Part shown: positions 16,430 to 26,341 of the stretch, one piece after another
Layout: every line of letters begins with the position of its first letter
Numbering within the stretch: the first letter of the stretch is position 1
Source: Parashewanella spongiae
GTDB taxonomy: Bacteria; Pseudomonadota; Gammaproteobacteria; Enterobacterales; Shewanellaceae
Direction: 5' to 3'
Length of the DNA: 64,000 bases
Assembly (NCBI RefSeq): GCF_004358345.1
Contig: NZ_CP037952.1
Location: forward strand, 5,065,457-5,129,456
Notes under the pieces: model-generated
Told to the model about the DNA's origin: nothing
The model's database searches: none
Seen by the model: the letters and a program-made list of their open reading frames with translations, nothing else
Translations under genes and position numbers: made by a program

Positions 16430-19400
16430 TCAATTTTTTGGCGATTGCAAAAATGCAACCCTTTCCTTAACCATTGCAACGGTTACGGTTTCGAAGCCTT
16501 TTTTGTTGTAACGCCTCATCATTAATGTGTATTTTTTTGGCCCTGCTTTTTGAGTATGTTTTTTGATAATACCGTCAAGTATGGCTAAATCCGCTTGATT
16601 CATTTCCTTTAAACTTTTTGCTTCATTTTTCGGAAGCTCTGACAACATGAAATGTCTTCCATGTGCTGGCACTGGTACTCGTTTATATTCTCTCGCAGTT
16701 TGAGCATTAGGAGTTGTCATACGCAATGGTCGTATAGCATCGACATCTACCGTAGGTTTCTCTGCTTCAAAATTTGATGGCATCTCTGCTAAGTGTTCAG
16801 CCCTAGCCTTCACGAGATCACTGTTAACTTCGCCCAATTTTGCGCTGTTAAACTGCGTTGCAATAAATTCATAACGATTTTCCAATGAAGGGTCTTGATG
16901 CAGGTAAATTAATTTATCTAAACGTTGTAAATTGTAAGGAGGTAACTTTATAAATTTGGTCACAGTTTTAGCAGAAAAGTGAGAAACCTTAAAATGCATG
17001 CCCCTTTCTGAGTGCATTTCATCGATTATTGTAGTTTCCACCAATTTTGGGTACTTAACAGAGCGGCTATCTTCAGATGCTTCTACTGAGTTTATGGCGC
17101 GTTTTTGAGGTCGCTTAGCTTGCGTTGCGGACGTGTTTAATCTCTGATACGTATTGGCTTGTCCGCGTGGCTCACTACTAATATTACTTTCCTGAATTCT
17201 TGTTACCTGTGATTCTGCATTTTTCGACCTTTCATTAACGAATTTAGTTAACGCTTTTGCTACGGCGATAAGTTCACTTTTAATTAATCCCCACATTTCA
17301 ATTTCATTAACTTTAATAATGGCTATGCCTCGAACTTCCTTTGACAAAGAAACAAAATCTCCACCTCGCAAAATGAGATCTTCAGCAATTTGTTCAATTT
17401 TTGTTTTTTCGGTAGCTATAGCCGTAACTTGTGCAACATGGTCACTCGGTGACTGAATTTTAGAGCGCTGATCTAAATCACCAAACAATTTATCAGCCAA
17501 TTGCGCTCTACTGTCTTCATCTAACATAATCATTGGCTGAGTGTTTTTACTGCTAGTAGCATGAGATGGTGATACAGGCTGACTGGTTGCATCAATTTCG
17601 ATCGAAAAAGGTTGTCTCGCTTCAGCTGATGGTAAATTAACCTCCGAGTTAACGCTTGTAAATTCAATATCTCTCCCAGTTATCGTTGTGCTGATCCTTC
17701 TTACTAGGCGCCTATCCGTATTCAAATTTCCAATGAACGCTGTTTGATCCTGTTTTTCAAGTAAATCTCTTTCGCCCTGCTGCATCTTCCATAAATCAGT
17801 CATATCTAAGTCCATGGTCTCTATATCATCAAATTTTCCGTCAATTCCAAAATCTGGATGACTGGATATTCTGGATAATCGCCTTTGTGGTATCAAAGTC
17901 TGACTTTGAGAATAATTTATAGGGCCATGTATCGATGATTGCCCAAAAAAACGTTCCTTAAGCGTGTCGCTCAATTCCAAAGTGTGAGTGTGAGTCGTTG
18001 CTTTACCATGCGCAACATCGCTAGGCTTACTTGTTGTTCCTTCCATAACTGAACTGTAAGCAAGACTTTGTTGTTGCAATTGCTGCTGTTGATGCCATTG
18101 CTGTGTCGAACGAGATGTCATCACATTTGGAGGCATGACGCTAAGTTCTTCGAGCCACTCCACAGGTTGCTGTGTTGGATAGCTTGGCTCAAGCATAAGT
18201 GGAGGAAAATTGTCAGATATTAGTGTATTGGGTTCTGACATAACTGAAGTATAAAATGACTCTTGATTAGCTTGTGCTGGATAGAAGTTATGTGGGTTTA
18301 GCATTGAGTAACTAGGCACTTGTTTCGTTAAAGGTTCGGGTTGAAGAACTGGACGAGAATTGAGAATATTGATTATCGCTATTCGCTTATAGTACCAATT
18401 TAGCTTATTTAGTTCATCGTTGTTGAGTGCCGTTGGCTTTGCACTCAACTCTGCACTTTTTGCTTGCAAATATAAGTAATACCAACCTCTGACGCCCGGC
18501 CTATCACTCAATACCTTCATGATATGTGCTTCATCCAAGCTATTGAGTAAAACCGTATACTCAACCATTTTACCAAAATAATCAAACACCTCTGGCGCTA
18601 ACCGTGCTCTTAATGCATTGCTACTTGGTGTGAATTTTGGTGTAAATTGTTGCGATGCAGTTTGTGCCCCATCAGTGAGTACTCCCATCGTGCCGATATT
18701 GTTGTAGCTCGGTGGTGCATCAGGCACATCACTGTGATTTTGGAATGAAAAAGCGGGCAAACCTTCAAGTAAACCAGGTGTCATCGCCTCATTGATATTA
18801 AAGTCTTTAAATTCGAAGTCCTCTTTTTCTTTTAAACAAATATCAAGGTTATTTATTGAGCCTGCATTATTGTCTGTTTGTGCTATAGGTGTGGACTCGC
18901 CGATTGCCTCAATATTCTCTGTTTGCACTTCTGGTGTTGTCTCATGACGCTTATCACTACAAGTTTCCTCATGGTGTGAAACCACAGAAACCACACTATC
19001 TTCGTCATCTCTCTCAAAGTCATAATCACAATCATTGTATGGCGCAGGTGTTTTGGCAATCGTTGATTTAGGAAGTCCAGCTGCACTCGGTTTGAATCTT
19101 GCTAGATTCAATCTCAGACGGTCACGATTTTTAATCGCCTCACTTTTCTTATTAAAACTATTTTCTGAATCAGAAGGTATCGGTATTGATCTTGGGGTCG
19201 CTGGAGATAAAGATTCCACAAGAGAGGATTGAGGGCTCAAACAAGTCAATGACCCGTCATCTGATGAACTCTCATCTGATGAACTTTCACCTGATGAACT
19301 TTCACCTGATGAACTTTCCAGATCAGGATAAAAATCCTCAAAGACATTATTATACGAAGGGGAATTATCCTGTGTTTCAATTTTTTCAGGAGAAAGCAAA

Positions 19401-19984
19401 TCACTTACAGATACCATAGAATCATTTCGGTTAAATTGCTTTTCAGCCGTGCCGCGACTGACCACGACCACTTCTGGTTTCATTTCAGGCTTATCAGCAT
19501 CCACTTGAAACGCCATCGCATCAAGTGGTGCCACCAATTTAGGCCCAACCAATACAGCTGGTTTGCTTGAAACTTTCCCATTTTCAATTTTCACTAAAGC
19601 AAGCTGTGTACTATCACCTTGACGAGCAACTAAATCTTTTTGACCAACATTAGAGCGTACATAGAGCCATTTACATATTTTGAAACGATAAGGTGAATGA
19701 TTTTTCGCTAAATACTCATTTACCCAGCCTGCCAATTGATTCTGCTCATCTAAGTTTTTCAATTTATGTCTAGTTGTATTAGAAAGCGCACTACTTTCAT
19801 CAGGTGCGTCAAGACCTCGAATATAACCGACAACAGGCGCAGGTAAATCACCAAAGCTCTGCATATGCGCGAGCAACGCCTGTGCAGATTGGATTTCATC
19901 AGGCATCAAATTCTCAACGACCACAGGTTTGGCGTCTTCAAATTGTCGAATGGATGCGACTCCAACAGTTGAAACACTTGACAT
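16430..19984 (-). CDS. Large Ser-rich unknown protein with duplicated Myb-like C-terminal module
   Basis: Not recognised. The 1184-aa product starts at MSSVSTVGVASIRQF (19984); the open frame extends 11 codons further only to a TTG. Long disordered Ser/Asn/Gln-rich stretches alternate with compact helical segments. Near residue ~230 there is a 5-residue tandem repeat (GESSS/DESSS). A basic NLS-like patch, PQKRAINSVEASEDSRSVKY followed by PKL, lies at about residue 980. At the C-terminus two ~47-residue segments align with each other (LxxLDxxIxxH...[RK]Y...V...VKxRxxxL; DNA 16792-16938 and 16443-16586) and resemble Myb/SANT helices in spacing. There is no signal peptide. The content suggests a protein acting outside the ordinary bacterial cytoplasm, perhaps in a eukaryotic host nucleus, but this is inference. 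Confidence 0.6.
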   Translation of the reverse strand: MSSVSTVGVASIRQFEDAKPVVVENLMPDEIQSAQALLAHMQSFGDLPAPVVGYIRGLDAPDESSALSNTTRHKLKNLDEQNQLAGWVNEYLAKNHSPYRFKICKWLYVRSNVGQKDLVARQGDSTQLALVKIENGKVSSKPAVLVGPKLVAPLDAMAFQVDADKPEMKPEVVVVSRGTAEKQFNRNDSMVSVSDLLSPEKIETQDNSPSYNNVFEDFYPDLESSSGESSSGESSSDESSSDDGSLTCLSPQSSLVESLSPATPRSIPIPSDSENSFNKKSEAIKNRDRLRLNLARFKPSAAGLPKSTIAKTPAPYNDCDYDFERDDEDSVVSVVSHHEETCSDKRHETTPEVQTENIEAIGESTPIAQTDNNAGSINNLDICLKEKEDFEFKDFNINEAMTPGLLEGLPAFSFQNHSDVPDAPPSYNNIGTMGVLTDGAQTASQQFTPKFTPSSNALRARLAPEVFDYFGKMVEYTVLLNSLDEAHIMKVLSDRPGVRGWYYLYLQAKSAELSAKPTALNNDELNKLNWYYKRIAIINILNSRPVLQPEPLTKQVPSYSMLNPHNFYPAQANQESFYTSVMSEPNTLISDNFPPLMLEPSYPTQQPVEWLEELSVMPPNVMTSRSTQQWHQQQQLQQQSLAYSSVMEGTTSKPSDVAHGKATTHTHTLELSDTLKERFFGQSSIHGPINYSQSQTLIPQRRLSRISSHPDFGIDGKFDDIETMDLDMTDLWKMQQGERDLLEKQDQTAFIGNLNTDRRLVRRISTTITGRDIEFTSVNSEVNLPSAEARQPFSIEIDATSQPVSPSHATSSKNTQPMIMLDEDSRAQLADKLFGDLDQRSKIQSPSDHVAQVTAIATEKTKIEQIAEDLILRGGDFVSLSKEVRGIAIIKVNEIEMWGLIKSELIAVAKALTKFVNERSKNAESQVTRIQESNISSEPRGQANTYQRLNTSATQAKRPQKRAINSVEASEDSRSVKYPKLVETTIIDEMHSERGMHFKVSHFSAKTVTKFIKLPPYNLQRLDKLIYLHQDPSLENRYEFIATQFNSAKLGEVNSDLVKARAEHLAEMPSNFEAEKPTVDVDAIRPLRMTTPNAQTAREYKRVPVPAHGRHFMLSELPKNEAKSLKEMNQADLAILDGIIKKHTQKAGPKKYTLMMRRYNKKGFETVTVAMVKERVAFLQSPKN
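19260..19319 (-). repeat. Tandem 15-bp repeat inside the large Ser-rich gene
   Basis: About four copies of a 15-bp unit (TCATCTGATGAACTT and variants) encode ESSSG/DESSS in frame on the minus strand. Unit length is a multiple of three, so slippage would change length without breaking the frame. Confidence 0.9.
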
Positions 19985-20045
19985 AAACTGGACAGCCTCG
20001 TTCAATAAACAATACAAAATACTGAAACCGAGAAAAAGTTTCGAG

Positions 20046-20412
20046 TTATACCAATTACAGTAATTAATCTCTCACTCAGCAAGAGCTAAAGGATTTCAGT
20101 ACAAGGCGCAAGTTTGAAGTACTATATTCCCTACGGCCGCCATACAAAACTGGCGTTCAACGCACTTAGTGCTTTTGTCGGGATAATTTAAGTGCTTGTA
20201 ACACAGTAATGGAACCCTTTAGCCTTGCCCTTCGGGAGCTTGTATGTGCTCACTTTGGTTTATAAAGAACACTTCACAAAATTGTCTTGACGTAGCAATG
20301 TAATAACGACAATTTTGTATGTCGGTAACAACTATGCCTTCATCAATTTCAATTGCACTTTGAGCACATACATAGCTCTGAGTTGAGCCTTTACTTACTG
20401 TAATTGGTATTA
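20046..20412. repeat. Repeat element of ~367 bp with terminal inverted repeats
   Basis: The left end is TTATACCAATTACAGTAA (20046-20063) and the right end TTACTGTAATTGGTATTA (20395-20412): inverted repeats. The interior has no ORF but holds hairpins such as AAAATTGTC...GACAATTTT around 20278-20316. Partial copies of the ends occur at 15313-15399, 37743 and 56260. It fills the gap between two unknown genes. Confidence 0.8.
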
Positions 20413-20431
20413 ATTATTATTCACATCATAG

Positions 20432-21715
20432 TTAATTCTTTTTCGCTAACTCTCTATTAGCTTCATGAACCAATTGGATAAACTTGCACAGTGAAATATT
20501 CAGTGTTTTATCTGTACCCAGCTCAGTCATAGCTGTTTCATAATTGGCGCAGGTTTTTCCTTCTTGTTGTAGCTGAGCAAGAATCACATCCTTCACTCGC
20601 TTAGTTTGTGGTTCCGTTAAAGGCACGTTATGAGCAGAATGAAAAAAACTTATTTGTGAGTATGGCTTTTGTGAGGGGATCAGAATGGTGGTTTTCTTTT
20701 CAGTGGCTTGTGTCATACCTTCACTGCGACGCTTTTTAGTATGAACATGACTTTTTTTATCAGAATCCACTGACAAATGCGGCAAGTTATTGGTTATGGG
20801 TATATCAGTAGGCCGCGGCCTTTTGGATGGTGGAGCACTATCTATTTTGGGTTCACCAGCTTTGGACTCATCAGCTTTGGATTCACCAGCGCGTCCACAA
20901 TTTTTGATATGATCCTCTGCCTTTAACTCTGCTTCCATTGACCTCTTCTGAACTTTTAGTCTTGTTTCTTCCATCACAAGCGTGCTTTTCTGCGGGCGTT
21001 TTAGTGGCTTTTTTTCTATTTCAGCTATTGCTGATTTAGGTTTATGCGAACATGGGCAAGACGATAACGTCATCTGCAAGTTAAAATAACTTTGCTCAAT
21101 TTCTTTTATTCGAGCAGTCACTTTTAGCAGCTCTTGTTGGCACAGTACATATTGAGCCAGTAGCGTTGCCCCCATCGTTTTTATATTATCCAACATAGCC
21201 AAAGTTTGTGATGACGACTGTTGGTTAACTAGCGTAGATAAAATTACACCTGTTTCTTGAAGGTTATTCTTTTCAACACAATGATGACCAGATAGTTCAT
21301 CAATGGCGGCAGGAAAACATCTCACTTCAGATTCCGGCTCCGTTTCCGACATTCTTACAATGGCTAAATGCCTGTACGCTCTATCATCAACAAGGTTGTT
21401 CGGCGCATGTGAACAAAAGGCCAATAAAAGATCACAATTTGGATTTAAACTGTTATTCACGGAAACCGCAATTTCTTCACGTCGTGCATTCGTAGTAAAA
21501 GCCGTCAATAACGCTAATTCTTTAGCCACAAAGTCAGATTTTCCAGCTTGAATATTTGGTGCTAATAGCGCCCAAGCCTGCCGATAACCGTCATAAGGCT
21601 CTTTATTCAGTCTCGGCTGAAATTCCGCAGCATCACAATGTTCAAAAGATCTATTTTGTACGATAGAAAAAGCCATTAACGTAACCATCTCCCCCAACCT
21701 CTTTCTCGCCTCCAT
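20432..21715 (-). CDS. Unknown protein with NLS-like basic clusters
   Basis: Not recognised. The product is 427 aa. Residues ~1-210 look globular and helical (e.g. 'FVAKELALLTAFTTNARREE', 'VDDRAYRHLAIVRMSE'). Residues ~230-350 are disordered and basic, with SKRPRPTD and HTKKRRSEG, both typical of monopartite nuclear localisation signals, and a short in-frame repeat ESKADESKAGE (DNA ~20851-20893). The last ~50 residues (LTEPQTKRVKDVILAQ...LNISLCKFIQLV) loosely match the C-terminal module of the preceding gene. An ATG at 21676 with GGGGGAG upstream is an alternative start. No export signal is visible. Function unknown; host-directed effector is the working guess. Confidence 0.58.
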   Translation of the reverse strand: MEARKRLGEMVTLMAFSIVQNRSFEHCDAAEFQPRLNKEPYDGYRQAWALLAPNIQAGKSDFVAKELALLTAFTTNARREEIAVSVNNSLNPNCDLLLAFCSHAPNNLVDDRAYRHLAIVRMSETEPESEVRCFPAAIDELSGHHCVEKNNLQETGVILSTLVNQQSSSQTLAMLDNIKTMGATLLAQYVLCQQELLKVTARIKEIEQSYFNLQMTLSSCPCSHKPKSAIAEIEKKPLKRPQKSTLVMEETRLKVQKRSMEAELKAEDHIKNCGRAGESKADESKAGEPKIDSAPPSKRPRPTDIPITNNLPHLSVDSDKKSHVHTKKRRSEGMTQATEKKTTILIPSQKPYSQISFFHSAHNVPLTEPQTKRVKDVILAQLQQEGKTCANYETAMTELGTDKTLNISLCKFIQLVHEANRELAKKN

Positions 21716-21776
21716 ACTACTTAACTCATTACAACATATCAGGTTAATTATTATTCACGCCTCGGTAAAACCACTA

Positions 21777-23377
<1,601 letters not shown>

Positions 23378-23431
23378 TAGTGTAGATCAGTATTGGTGTA
23401 GTTCAGGAGTTACTTGGGCATCAGCAACGAG

Positions 23432-25582
23432 TTAGTGAGCCGTTTTCGAAACCATTGCCAACAAATTTTGTTGGAATGTCGCAAGCTCATTCACTGTTTC
23501 CGTTAACCATGCATGATTGATTGCGAGCTGCTTATTCAGATCTTGTTGCTGTACTATATCAACCCTAGAAGGCAGCAAAGCCAAGTTATATTCAATCCTA
23601 TCAACTTGATTCCTGAATCGATTAAACAAACCTTGTAATTGATCTGGCAACATCGCTAATTCCTGCTCATAACAAGGTTTTTGTCCCCATAAGTCATTTG
23701 GCCTAACCACTTTTGCCGCTGCAGGTCTCACTATATCCTTATAAGATCGGTGGGTTATTTGACTGATGATTAATATCTGCTCTCTTACTTTTTCAATGAA
23801 ACGGGCTAAATAATCTAATAATTGTGACAAATTTTGTTGGTCTAATTGCCTCCCTATGAGCCCTTTTGACATTAAACCAAACAGTTTGAATAAGTTAATT
23901 TTATCCTTCTCTAAGTCATACACCAGCGCTTGTATCATAGTGACTTTTATTTGGGGTGGTGTCGTTGGTACTGCCGCCGTTTTAGAGGGAGCAGCCACTT
24001 GCATTGCATCAACAACGGAATATACACTTTGCTGTTTCAATAAAGGTGGTTGAGGGTGTACAGTCGCAACAGGTTTGTCGCACGAAGTCAGTGATAGGTG
24101 ACTCTCAGATAATGCTGCGTTATTCGCTAACAAAGTTTGAGATAACGCCTCTAACTTTTTCATGTGTTCTCGAGTTTCAGCAGCTGACATTTCATGATTT
24201 ACTGAGCCAATTAATGTTTTCAATTGCTCGTAAGAATGCCCAGTTTCTCTTTCCAATTTTCCGACATCAAATTCAGGCATAGCGGCTAACATTTGGGCTT
24301 GCATTGATGGATTCGGCACTTTATCAGTTAGGTTGACGTCAATAACTTTTAATTTCTTAACCTCTGATGACTCAACAGAGGTGGAGACAAAAGCTCTTTT
24401 TCCCCCTAATCTTTCCTTCTGCCCCTGGATTTCACTTTTTTTACTAGCTTGTTTTTTATCGGGTGAAATCGCTGAACAAGGTTGTGCCATAGGCACTTTA
24501 TTCGCTTTTCTTTTTGTGCTCGAAAACACCTCTTTACAAGGTGCCGTGATTAAAGGTTCTTCCGATATAAAATGAAACAAAGCCTTGTTCCATCCGCCTT
24601 TTCTAGAAAGGATCAACTGATATTGGTAACTGTACTTAGGCTGAGTGTCTTCAAGTTTATGATCAGTAGGTAATTTAGGCAGATGTTTGAATTGCGCTGA
24701 CGGTTTCAGTGGCCTCTCCACTTCAAGTGGATGCTTAGTCACAAAATTGAACCCAAGCGCATAACCACGGCCTCTAATAAGTACGTTTATCTCAGCGCAG
24801 GCGTTTAATTCCACCTTCTTACCTTGCCCGAAATACAATTTATCAATCGCTTGTTCTAATTTTGATTGTTGTTCAGTAGGTGTAGCTTCTTTTAATAACC
24901 CATTCAAGTATCGTCGACTGCGGTGCCTTGCAGCCATAGTCGTTAAGATTTGACAGTCTCGTGATGCCGATACATCAGGTAATACCAGCGGCAAACCGGA
25001 TTCAGGGCATTGTTTTGGCTTATCAATAACTGAGGGCACTTGATGAAAGTGGCCAGAACTGAGTACTTTAGCAACAGTACTTTCAACGGGCTTTTGAGGC
25101 ACTTCCACTATGTGTTCAGCCGCATTGAACTCTGGTATCGCTTTCAGAAAATACCGATAACTCAACCCTCGCCGCCTGTCATTAACCAACTCATCATCAA
25201 CAATAAAGCCTATTTTCCGTAACGATTCAGATAATTGGCATATCGCATCCACATTACACTTGTTTTTTTTCCCACGACCGAGAGATGCTAATCCATCTTC
25301 AATTTCTGATATATTTTCAGTGATTGCATCCCTAAATAATCCTGAGTTCATTTGCTCTAACAATAATGAACTCACGTCTTGCCTAAGGACACCAATATCT
25401 TCTGTTTCACGATAACCATTAGCCAATTTGGCAAAAGCCAACTGCATAATACGATGTTCAATATTCACTTCTTCCGATAAGGGTTGGCTCGGCGCGTAAA
25501 TCATACTCTCGAATCCATTAGAGTCAGAATAATAGTCGGTGAGCCAATTTGTTTGTGCTTGTGAATAAACGGCTTGCATCAT
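23432..25582 (-). CDS. Unknown protein with two winged-helix-like segments and basic linker
   Basis: Not recognised. The product is 716 aa. Two N-terminal segments (residues ~45-150 and ~215-290) end in a helix followed by a beta-wing: 'VDAICQLSESLRKIGF...RRGLSYRYFLKAI' and 'LEQAIDKLYFGQGKK...INVLIRGRGYALGFNF'. The latter resembles the 'I.TVRGxGYxL' hairpin of OmpR/PhoB DNA-binding domains. A disordered linker holds STKRKANK and GKRAFVSTSVESSEVKKLKV, an NLS-like bipartite basic pattern. The last ~170 residues are helical (LPDQLQGLFNRFRNQVDRIE). No signal peptide or membrane segment. Winged-helix homology is a hypothesis from sequence pattern only. Confidence 0.58.
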   Translation of the reverse strand: MMQAVYSQAQTNWLTDYYSDSNGFESMIYAPSQPLSEEVNIEHRIMQLAFAKLANGYRETEDIGVLRQDVSSLLLEQMNSGLFRDAITENISEIEDGLASLGRGKKNKCNVDAICQLSESLRKIGFIVDDELVNDRRRGLSYRYFLKAIPEFNAAEHIVEVPQKPVESTVAKVLSSGHFHQVPSVIDKPKQCPESGLPLVLPDVSASRDCQILTTMAARHRSRRYLNGLLKEATPTEQQSKLEQAIDKLYFGQGKKVELNACAEINVLIRGRGYALGFNFVTKHPLEVERPLKPSAQFKHLPKLPTDHKLEDTQPKYSYQYQLILSRKGGWNKALFHFISEEPLITAPCKEVFSSTKRKANKVPMAQPCSAISPDKKQASKKSEIQGQKERLGGKRAFVSTSVESSEVKKLKVIDVNLTDKVPNPSMQAQMLAAMPEFDVGKLERETGHSYEQLKTLIGSVNHEMSAAETREHMKKLEALSQTLLANNAALSESHLSLTSCDKPVATVHPQPPLLKQQSVYSVVDAMQVAAPSKTAAVPTTPPQIKVTMIQALVYDLEKDKINLFKLFGLMSKGLIGRQLDQQNLSQLLDYLARFIEKVREQILIISQITHRSYKDIVRPAAAKVVRPNDLWGQKPCYEQELAMLPDQLQGLFNRFRNQVDRIEYNLALLPSRVDIVQQQDLNKQLAINHAWLTETVNELATFQQNLLAMVSKTAH

Positions 25583-25721
25583 AATTTGAACCTAATGGGT
25601 AAAAATAATATGGGTCAATATACCCAACACAACATTGATAATCTCGTTAACATTTATTCATTAAAATAAACAACTTTATACATCAAAGACGCACGATGCT
25701 TATCAAACTTTCATTCTTCTT

Positions 25722-25800
25722 TTACTAAGGGAGCTAGCGATTTAGAAAGTACCAATCTTTGTCATACCAGCGAAGGCTGGTATCCAGTGACTTTGTATAG
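25722..25800 (+). repeat. Dispersed palindromic repeat, copy A
   Basis: About 79 bp from GGGAGCTAGCGATTTAGAAA to the region after ATCCAGTGACTTT, containing the palindrome ATACCAGCGAAGGCTGGTAT. An inverted copy lies at 31135-31207. It ends right at the stop codon of the next gene. Confidence 0.82.
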
Positions 25801-25802
25801 GT

Positions 25803-26273
25803 TTAAGATTCGTTCTCGCCACTGGCTGTATTCGATCTTTTACGTACCCGCTTAAGCGTACAACTAAATTCAGGGTGCGGTATAGATCGCTCATCATTAT
25901 CGTCAGCTGTACTGGTTTCCATACTTTGCGCCCTTTTTCCTAGCATTGAATCAGGACAACTAAAACTCCTAACATACTTTGTTTCATTGGTATCAAGCTG
26001 GTTGGCTAATTTTCGACTTATTGAATTAAAATCAGGATGCGTGAGCTTTCGTTCTTCCCATGATAATAACCGCACAAACTGTTTACCTGTAACAGGATGG
26101 AAGCTTTTAGTTCTACTTACCGGTGATGATTGGGGGGTAGGCGGACAGTATCCAGACACACTATCTTGAGCATGATTAAAACCCTCATCAACGACCTCCA
26201 TCGACTCAGACTCTATATCGTCAGGAAAATCATACATTCCATATGCACATGCACCTCTAGGCTCTATCGCCAT
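25803..26273 (-). CDS. Small unknown protein with basic C-terminal tail
   Basis: Not recognised. I start it at ATG 26273 (MAIEPRGACAYGMYDFPDD, 156 aa); the frame is open four codons further only to TTG. The N-terminal third is acidic and Ser/Pro-rich; the centre 'KQFVRLLSWEERKLTHPDFN' looks helical; the C-terminal third has LGKRAQSMETS and TLKRVRKRSNTASG, the latter an NLS-like basic cluster. It lies 57 bp downstream of the next gene on the same strand and may be co-transcribed. The KRA-plus-Ser/Glu pattern matches that in the two largest proteins of the block, suggesting a shared module. Confidence 0.5.
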   Translation of the reverse strand: MAIEPRGACAYGMYDFPDDIESESMEVVDEGFNHAQDSVSGYCPPTPQSSPVSRTKSFHPVTGKQFVRLLSWEERKLTHPDFNSISRKLANQLDTNETKYVRSFSCPDSMLGKRAQSMETSTADDNDERSIPHPEFSCTLKRVRKRSNTASGENES

Positions 26274-26341
26274 AAACAACACCAACTGAATATTTTTTTT
26301 GATGTTAACAGTACTCAGGTTGGATCATTAATTAAATAAGC

